Positions 35,763 to 44,700 of a DNA stretch of 64,000 nt are shown piece by piece. Every line of letters starts with the position of its first letter. Positions within the stretch are counted from its first letter, which is position 1. The DNA lies in NCBI GenBank assembly GCA_963383645.1, contig OY726567.1, positions 70,454,997-70,518,996 of the forward strand, written 5' to 3'. Source of the stretch: Muscardinus avellanarius (Eukaryota > Chordata > Mammalia > Rodentia > Gliridae). The position numbers and the translations under genes are program-made. The notes beneath the pieces are model-generated. The model ran no database searches. It was given only the letters and a program-made list of their open reading frames with translations, and was not told where the DNA came from.

Positions 35763-38700
35763 AGGGGCCAGGAGCTAGCTAGCCGTTTGCTGGCATGGTG
35801 GCACTGTCTGTGATCCCAGTGGTTGGGAGGTGGAGAGAAGGATCGAAGATTCAAGGACAGCAGCCCATGGCAACTCAGCAAGATCCTGTTTCAAAATAAA
35901 GAATAAAATAAGTCTGGGAGTATAACTCAGAGGTAGAATGCCTCTGGGTTCAATCCCCAGTATTAACCAAAAAGAAAAAAAGAAAAAAAGAGAAAGGAAG
36001 GAAGGAAGGAAGGAAGGAAGGAAGGAAGGAAGGAAGGAAGGAAGGAAGGAAGGGTAAGGAAGGAAGGAAGGAAGGAAGAAAGGAGGGAAGGAAGGAAGGA
36101 AGGAGAAGGGAATGAAAGGGAAGGAAGGTAGGTCAAGAGTAGGGCGTGGTGACGCACACTTGTAATCTCAGCATTCCGGAGGCTGAGACAGGAAGATTGC
36201 AACTCAGTGAGATCCTGTTTCAAAAAAAAAGAATAAAAAATAGGGCTAGGGGTGTAGCTTAGAGAAAGAATGCCCCTGGGTTCCATCCTCAGTACTGAAA
36301 ACGAAAAAGAAAAAAAAAAAAGACATGTCCAAAGTCTCCAAGGGGAAAAAATTTTCATTTGCTTTTTTAAAAAATTCCTTATTTGGAAAGAGGGTATTGA
36401 GAAGTTGCTGAGAGCATTTCTGAGGCTGTCCTCAAACTTGTGACCTTCCAGGCATGTGCTACCCCATCGGATTCACTATGGCTTTTTTGTTGTTGTTTTG
36501 TTTTGTTTTGCAGGTCTGGAGATGGAGCCCAGGGGGCATACGACCTCCGAGCTACACCCTCTGCCCTGTTTTTTATTCTTTATTTTGAAACTGGGTCTCA
36601 CTAAGTTGCAGAGGGCCTCACTAAGTAGCTGAGGGTGTACGCAAACCGTGATCCTCCGGTCTCAGCCTCCCGAATACTGGGGTGACAAGCGTGCGCTACC
36701 ATGCCCGGCTCACTATGGCTTAAATTCACTTTTTTTTTCTTATTTATTTATTTATTTATTTGTGATACTAGGGATGGAACCCTTTTACCTCCGGGCTACA
36801 TTCCCAGACCTATTTTATATATTTTTTTATTTGGAAACAGGGTCTCCTAAGCCAGCGCTCGCGGCTGGCTTTGAACCTGCGCGATCCTCCTGTCTCCGCC
36901 TCCCAAGCACGGGGATTACAAGCGTGCGCCACCACGCCCGGCCTAGCCCCTTTTTATTTTGAAACAAGGTCTTGCCCAGCTGCTGAGGCTGGCCTTGAAC
37001 CTGCGATCATCCTGCCTCAGCCTCCCAAGCACTAGCATCACAGGTGCGTTCCACTGTTGTATCTTATATTTTTAAGCACCTATGTACTTCTCTTTTATGC
37101 TTGAAATGAAATTTACAACACAAACTTAACAGTTGCAAAGCCAACAGTTTCGAAGTCCTTGGTGCATTCACGATGTTTTACAATGACCACCTCTATCTAT
37201 TTCAGAAACATTTTCATCACACAAAGAGACCTTACAGCCACCTGACACCACTAGGCCTCGCGTGGTCCCTGCGTGGCCGCGGCCCCATCTGTCTCTGTGG
37301 ACTTGCCTGCCCGGCGTTTCAGATCAATGAAATCACAGGATGTGACCTTTCGTGCCGAGCTTCTTCCAAAGGACATCTCACCTGGGATTTTCCTGTTTTT
37401 GATGCTATCTTTTAAAGCAAAGTTTTCTTTTTCCTTATTTTGCAGTCCTGGGAATGGAACCCAGGGGCATTCTACCTCCAAGTGACACCCCCAACCCTAT
37501 TTTTTATTCTTTATTTTGAAACAGAGCTTCACTGAGTTGCAGAGAGCTTCGCTAAGTAGCTGAGGCTAAGTAGCTAAGTAGTTCGATCCTCCTGTCCTAG
37601 CCTCCCAAATGCTGGGCTTACAAGGGTGTGCCACCACGCCCGGCTTGAAGCACGAGTTTTTAATTTTGGTTTATTTATCTATTTATTTTGGTGGTAGTGG
37701 GGTTCCTGGAAACCTTTCTACCTCCAGGCTCCACTCCCAGACCTATTTTATATATATTTTTTATTTGGAAACAGGGTCTCTTAGGCCAGCGCGGCTGGCT
37801 TCGAACCTGCGCGATCCTCCTGTCTCCGCCTCCCAAGAGCGGGATTACAAGCGTGCGCCACCACGCCTGGCCATTTTGGTTTAATTTTGAAATCCTGTTT
37901 CTTTTTTTTCTTTTCTCTTGATGCTGGGGCATTTGGTGTCAGCACTAAGAAGCCATCGCCTAATCTAAGGTCCAGAAGATTTTCTCCTTGTATGTTTCTA
38001 AAATTATTTCAGTCGCTCCTTGATTTTATCTACTCCTTTCAGTGTTTAATTTTTGGAGTTAGATCTCTAGTTGAGCTGGAGTTTGAGTGAAGGGCACGGG
38101 CAGCTCTCTTTTCTCGGGTGTCTCCCCACCTGTCCCAACGCTCTGTAACCAGTTAGCTGCAGTTCCCCTGTACCAGAGTTCCTGGATCCGCGGGTCGTAG
38201 GTCTGGTCCTGGGCTCCCACCTTTTTTGGGGGCCGGGAGGTTGACCCCAGGGGCATTCCACCTTGGAGCTACACCCTCAGCTTTTTATTTCAAAACAGGG
38301 TCTCTTGACATTGCTGAAGGTCTCGCTAAGTTGCTGAGGCTGACCTTGAACCTACCGCCCCAGCCTCCCGAGTACTGGAATCGCAGGTGCGCACCCCAGC
38401 TGCTCCCTCTTGTGCACAGTATCAGGATCTGGCCAGCACCTGTGCCGTCTTCCTATCTCACACTCCCGAGTACTGGGAAGACACGCATGCACCACCATGC
38501 CCAGCTTGCTTGGTTATCTGTTAAATGAACTTTAAAATTATTGCTAGCATTAAAAGGTTCTATTGTGCCGGGCGTGGTGGCGCACGCTTGTAATCCCAGC
38601 ATTCGGGAGGCTGAGACCGGAGGATCACGGTTCGCAGACAGCCTCAGCTACTTAGTGAGGCCCTCTGCAACTCAGTGAGACCCGGTTTCAAAATAAAGAA

Positions 38701-41700
38701 TAAAAAATAGGGCAGGGGGTGTAGCTCGGAGGTCAAATGCCCTGGGTTCCATCCCCAGACCCACAAAAAATAAAATAAAATAAAATAAAATAAAATAAAA
38801 TAAAATAAGAGGTTCTATTGTATAGCAGGACCCAGTGGCACATGCCTGTAATCCCAGTACTTGGGAGTCTAAAACAGAAGGATCGCAGGTTTGAGGTCAT
38901 CTTCAGCAACTTAGTGAGACTGTGTTTTCAAATAAAAAATTAAATAGGAATGGGGGTGTAGCTCAGAGATAAAATCCTCCTGGGCTCAGTCCCCAGTACC
39001 ACGCGTGTGCTCACACATGCACAACCGCAAACAATAAACTATAGCAAGCTAATCCTCACCGCCACAAGGATAGCTAAAACCAGAGCCAGCCAGCAGCAGG
39101 TGTTGGGTGACAGACAGACCCTGGAGCCATGTGGGCTGGCAATTCCTCCCGATGTCGGAGTTCCTGGGGGCCCAACAAGTTTGCTCCTTTCAGGGAGAAA
39201 GGAGACATGGCCATAAAGGTTCCTGGCAGCACTGTTCAAATTAGCTGAGAAGCCAGGTGTGGTGGCACACACTTGTATTCCTAGTACTTGGGAGGCTGAG
39301 ACAAGAGGAAGGCAGCTTCAAGGCCAGCCCCAGCAACTTAGCAAGATTCCTTACAATTTATCCAGCCGGGCGTGGTGGCGCACAATTGTAATCCCCACGC
39401 TTGGGAGGCCGAGACAGGAGGATCACGCAGGTTCGAAGCCAGCCTCAGCTTCTGAGTGAGGCTCTCAGCAACTTAGTGAGAACCCTGTTTCCAAATAAAA
39501 TATAAAATTGGTCTGGGAGTATAGCCTGAAGGTAGAAAGCCCTTGGGTTCCACCCCGAGTACCACCAAAAAAATAAAAACAAAAAAAAAACAAAACCTGT
39601 TTCAAAATAAATAAAATAGGGCTGGTGTGTCGATCAGAGGTAGAATGCCCCTGGGTTCAATCTCCAAAGTACCAAAAAAAAAAAAAAAAAAAAAAAAGAG
39701 TTGAGAATGGGAACAACTCAAACGTCCATCAACTCATGAGCAGACAAAGTAAGTGTGGTCCACACAAATGACAGAATGTCATCCGGCCATAAAAAAGAAC
39801 AAAGCTTGTCATGCTACAGTGTGGTCCAACCTCGAACGCACTGCGCTCGGTGGAGAAAATCAGACCTAAAGGGCTGGTACCCTGTGAGTCCAGCCATGGG
39901 AAACGTCAAGAACAGGCGAGCCCACAGAGACAGGAGGTCTTTCTGCTGCAGGAGAGGCTGGGGAAACCAGGAGCAACTGCTAATGAGCATGGGACTTTAC
40001 ACCGGGATGTGAAAGTACTCTGAAATTAGACGGTGGTTAGGGTTGGACAGCTCTGTGGCCACACTTAAACTACTGAACTGGGCCAGGCATGGCAGCGCAC
40101 GCCTGTAATCCCAGTACTTGGGAGGCTGAGACAGAAGGGTCACAGGTTTGTGGCCAGCCTCAGCTACTTACCTAGTGAGCTCCTTTTCAAAAAGTAAAAA
40201 ATAACATAGGGCTGGGGGTATAGCTCAGAGGTAGAATGCTCCTGGGTTCAATCCCCAGTACCACAAAAAGCAAAAACAAACAAAAAAAACTACTGAACCG
40301 TATGCTCGTAAAGGATGAATTGTGTAATCCCAGTACTTGGGAGGCTGAAACAGGAAGATCATGGATTCAAGGCCAGCCTCGCTAATTTAGTAAGGCCCTG
40401 TTTAAAAATAAAAACTAGAACCAGATGTGATGGCTCACACCTGTAATCCCAGTAGTTGGGAAGCTGAGACAGGAGGATTGTAGGTTCGAGGCCAGCCTCA
40501 GCAATTTAGTGATACTATCTGTACTTTAGCAAGACTTCCTTTCAAAATTAAAAATAAGACGAGAGCTGAGGGTATAGCTCGGAGGTAGAAAGCCCCTGGG
40601 TTCAATCCTTAGTACCAAAAAGTAAAATAAATAAATAAAAATAAAAACTTAAAAGAACTGGGGGACCCTGAGTACAGCGGCAGATACCTGTAATCCTAGC
40701 AGTTGGAAGCTGAAACAGGAGGATTGCAAGTTCAAGGCCAGTACATTATGTAATTTAAGGAGACTCTGCTTCAATAGCAATAAGACAGGCATGATGGCAC
40801 ATGCCTGTAATCCCAGTATTTGGGAGGCTGAGACAGGAGGATTACAGGTTCAAAGCCAGACTCAGCAATTTAGTGAGGCTTGCATCAACTTAGTGAGAGC
40901 CTGTTTCCAAATAAAAATAAAATAAAGCCAAACATGATAGCGCATTCTTGTAATCCCAGCATTTGGGAGGCTGAGACAGGAGGATCTCAGTTCGTAGATA
41001 GTCTCAGCTACTTAGTGAGGCCCTTTGCAACTCAGTGAGACCCTGCTTCAAAATAAAGAAAAAAAGCCAGGCGTGGTGGCGCACGCTTGTAATCCCCGCG
41101 CTTGGGAGGCAGAGACAGGAGGATCACGCAGGTTCGAAGCCAGCCATGCGCGCTGGCTTAGGAGACCCTGTTTCCAAATAAAAATGTAAAAATAGGTCTG
41201 GAAGTGTAGCCCAGAGGTAGAAGGCTTCCAGGAACCCCAGTACCACCAAAAAAATAAAAAATAAAATAAAATAAAATAAAATAAAATAAAATAAAATAAA
41301 GAAAAAATAGGGCTGGGGGTTTTTGCTCGAAGGTAGAATGCCCCTAGGTTCCACCCCCAGTAATGATAAATAAGTTAATTAATTAATTAATTAAAATAAA
41401 ATAGGGCTGGGGATGCAGCTCAGAGGTATAAAATGTCCCTAGTTTCAATCCTAAGCACCACACACTAATAACAACAACAACAACAACAACAACAACAACG
41501 AAAAGAGAGGATATAGCTTGGTGATAGAATCTTCTGGGTTCAACCCCCAGTACAAAAGGGGAAAAAAATAAAAGAATGTAAGATATATGAATTATATCTC
41601 AATAAAGTTGTTATAAAAAAAAAAAAGCTGGGGTGGTGGCACACGCTTGTAATCCCGGCAGTTGGGAGGCTGAGACAGGAGGATCATGGTTTGCAGGCAA

Positions 41701-44700
41701 CCTCAGCTACTACTTAGTGAGGCCTATTACAACTCAGTGAGACTCTGTTTCAAAATAAAGAATAAGATGGGTGTGCTGGCGCACGCTTGTAATCTCTGCA
41801 CTTGGAAGCTGAGACAGGAGGATCACACAGGTTCAAAGCCAGCCTCAGCTACTTAGTGAGGCTCTCAGCAACTTAGTGAGACCATTTCCAAATAAAATAT
41901 AAAATAGGTCTCTGAGAGTATAGCCCAGAGGTAGAAAGCCTCTGGGTTCCATCCCCAGTACCACCAAAAAAAAAAAAAAAAAAAAAAAGAATAAAAAATA
42001 GGGCTGTGGGTGTAACTCGGAGGTAGAACACCTCTGAGTTCCATCCCTAGTACTGCAAAATAATAGTTAATAATAATCATCATCATCAATAATAATAAAA
42101 ACAATAATAATAATAATAAATTAATTAAATAAAACTAGGCAGGATGGTACATCCTTGTAATCCCAGTACTGAGACAGGATGATCACAGGTTCGAAGCCTT
42201 GGCAACTTAGGCCCTCTGCAACTTAAGAAACCTGTTTCAAAATAAGAAACAGAGTCGGGCGTGGTGGCACACGCTTGTAATCCCCGCGCTTGGAAGGCGG
42301 AGACAGGAGGATTGCGCAGGTTCGAAGCCAGCCACGCTGGCGTAAGAGACCCTGTTTCAAAAATACAAAATAGGTCTGGGAGTGTAGCCCGGAGGTAGAA
42401 GGGCTTCCAGGAACCCCAGTACCACCCAAAAAAAAAAAAAAAAAAAAAAAAGAGAAACAGTTGGGTTTGTCTATCTTGGAGATAGAATGCCTCTGGGTTC
42501 CATCCCTAGTACCTCCCCTAAAAAAGAACACTCAGACAGAGAAGTAAGTATACTGCAAACCTAAAAACCACAAAAGAAAAGGTTGATTGGTTGATCGGTT
42601 TGACTAGGTCAACATAAAAAAAAAACTTTCCATGGTGAAAACCACCATGAGCAAAGTCAAAAGAGCCTCGATGAGACGCTTTCCACAAATTTCTCAGAAG
42701 GTAAAAAAACCTGAGAAGATGAAAAACCTGAGAAGAAGAAAGTGGCCATGATGAGACAGAGAGGCAGCCAGCGGTGTGAAGAGAGAGGCAGCCAGCGGTG
42801 TGAAGAGAGAGGGAGACAGTGGTGTAGAGAGGCAGCCAGCGGTGTAAACAGAGAGGCAGCCAGCGGTGTGAAGAGAGAGGCAGCCAGCGGTGTGAAGAGA
42901 GAGGCAGCCAGCGGTGTGAAGAGAGAGGGAGACAGTGGTGTAGAGAGGCAGCCAGCGGTGTAAACAGAGAGGCAGCCAGCGGTGTGAAGAGAGAGGCAGC
43001 CAGGGGTATGAGGAGACTGTTGAGGATGAGAAAATGCTCTTGGGCCAAAACCCATCACAAGATGCTCCCTTCCACTCCAGATAAGAAATTCCAAATTCAG
43101 AATCCACTGAGAACACTGTTTCACTATCAGATCAGCAGAGCAAGTGCACTGAGGGAGGAGTGTGGGCAGGGATGTACCATGTGCGTGCTCCGCTGAGGCA
43201 AGTATGTAGTTACAGTAGAGTTTGGCAAAAATCTCTCAGAAAAATAACCAACTGCAACCAGGCGTGGTGGCGCACGCTTGTAATCCTAGTACTTGGGAGG
43301 CTGAGACCGAAGGATGGCAGGTTCAATGCTGGCCTCAGCAACTTAGTGAGTTCCTGTTGCAAAAATTAAAAAAAAAAAAAAGTGTAGCTAAGAGGTAGAA
43401 TGCCCCTGGTTTCAATCCCCAATAGCATAGATGATAGATAAATAGATGATAGATAGATAGATGGATGGATGGGTACAGTTCATTGGTAGAGCCCTTGCCT
43501 CATATGCACAAGGTTCTGAGTTCTATCCCCAGCACTGCAATAAATAAATAAATAAATAAATACAAAAATAAAAAGATGTCCTCACACAAACAGTGACCTC
43601 CTGGCCGGAGGGGCAGGTGCACACCTCCTCTGCGGTCCTTGGACAGGCCAGGACGCTGGGACACTGGTGCCCACAAGGGCCTGGCCGTGCCTGCCTGTGC
43701 CTGCCTGGCTGCAGAGGGACTCAGCCAGGACTCTGTATGGTGTTGTTGTTGGTATTTCAGTACTGGGGATGGAATCCAGGGGCATTCTACCTTCAAGATA
43801 CAACCCTAGCCCTATATTTTATTCTTTATTTTGAAACAGGATCTCACTGGGATGCAAAGGGCCTCGCTAAGTAGCTGAGGCTGTCCTCGAACTGCGATCC
43901 TCCTGTCTCAGCCTTCTGAATGCTGGGATTACGAGTGTGCGCCACCACGTCCGGCTTCCATAGTGTTTTTAATGGCATCAAATCCATGTGGTTTGTATAT
44001 TTTTTCCTTTAATCTTGGGGATTTTGTTTCTCTTTCTGAGAAGTAACTTGAAACACTATAGCGCCAATAATCCTATAAAGAGTGTATTTAAAAATGCTGT
44101 GTAGGCCGGGCGTGGTGGCGCACGCTTGTAATCCCCGTGCTTGGAAGGCAGAGACAGGAGGATCGCGCAGGTTCGAAGCCAGCCCCGCGCGCTGGCTTAG
44201 GAGACCCTGTTTCCAAATAAAAATGTAAAAATAGGTCTGGGAGTGTAGCCCGGAGGTAGAAGGGTTTTCAGGAACTCCAGTACCACCACCAAAATAAATA
44301 AATAAATAAGCCGGGTGTGGTGACGCACGCTTGTAATCCCCGCGCTTGGGAGGCAGAGACAGGAGGATCGCGCAGGTTCAAAGCCAGCCGCGCGCGCTGG
44401 CTTAGGAGACCCTGTTTCCAAATAAAAATGTAAAAAATAGGTCTGGGAGTGTAGCCCGGAGGTAGAAGGGCTTCCAGGAACCCCAGTACCACCAAAAAAA
44501 TAAAAATAAAATAAAATAAAAAAATAAATAAAATAAAATAAATAAATAAATAAATAAAAGGCTGGAGATGACCAGGCATGGTGGTACACACCTTTAATCC
44601 CAGTACTTAGGAGGCTGAGACAGGAGGATTGCAGATTCAAAGCCAGCCTCAGCAACTAAACAAGACTTTCAGCAACTTAGCAAGACCCTGCTTTAAAATT

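Larger units (their letters stand above)
39027..41622 (+). repeat. L1 3' end relic, broken by SINEs
   Basis: Four pieces in L1 order: 39027-39249; 39703-40078 (GGGAACAACTCAAACGTCCA, then GGCCATAAAAAAGAAC, then AAATTAGACGGTGGTTAG); 40299-40322; and 41562-41622 (GAATTATATCTCAATAAAGT plus A-run). SINEs fill the gaps. Confidence 0.8.

Noticed and set aside
42518..43124. Three overlapping - strand frames of 140-176 codons with repeated HRWLPL-type motifs
   Set aside because: They follow from a minisatellite whose unit is a multiple of three, inside an L1 relic. All three frames are open at once, which argues against selection on any one.
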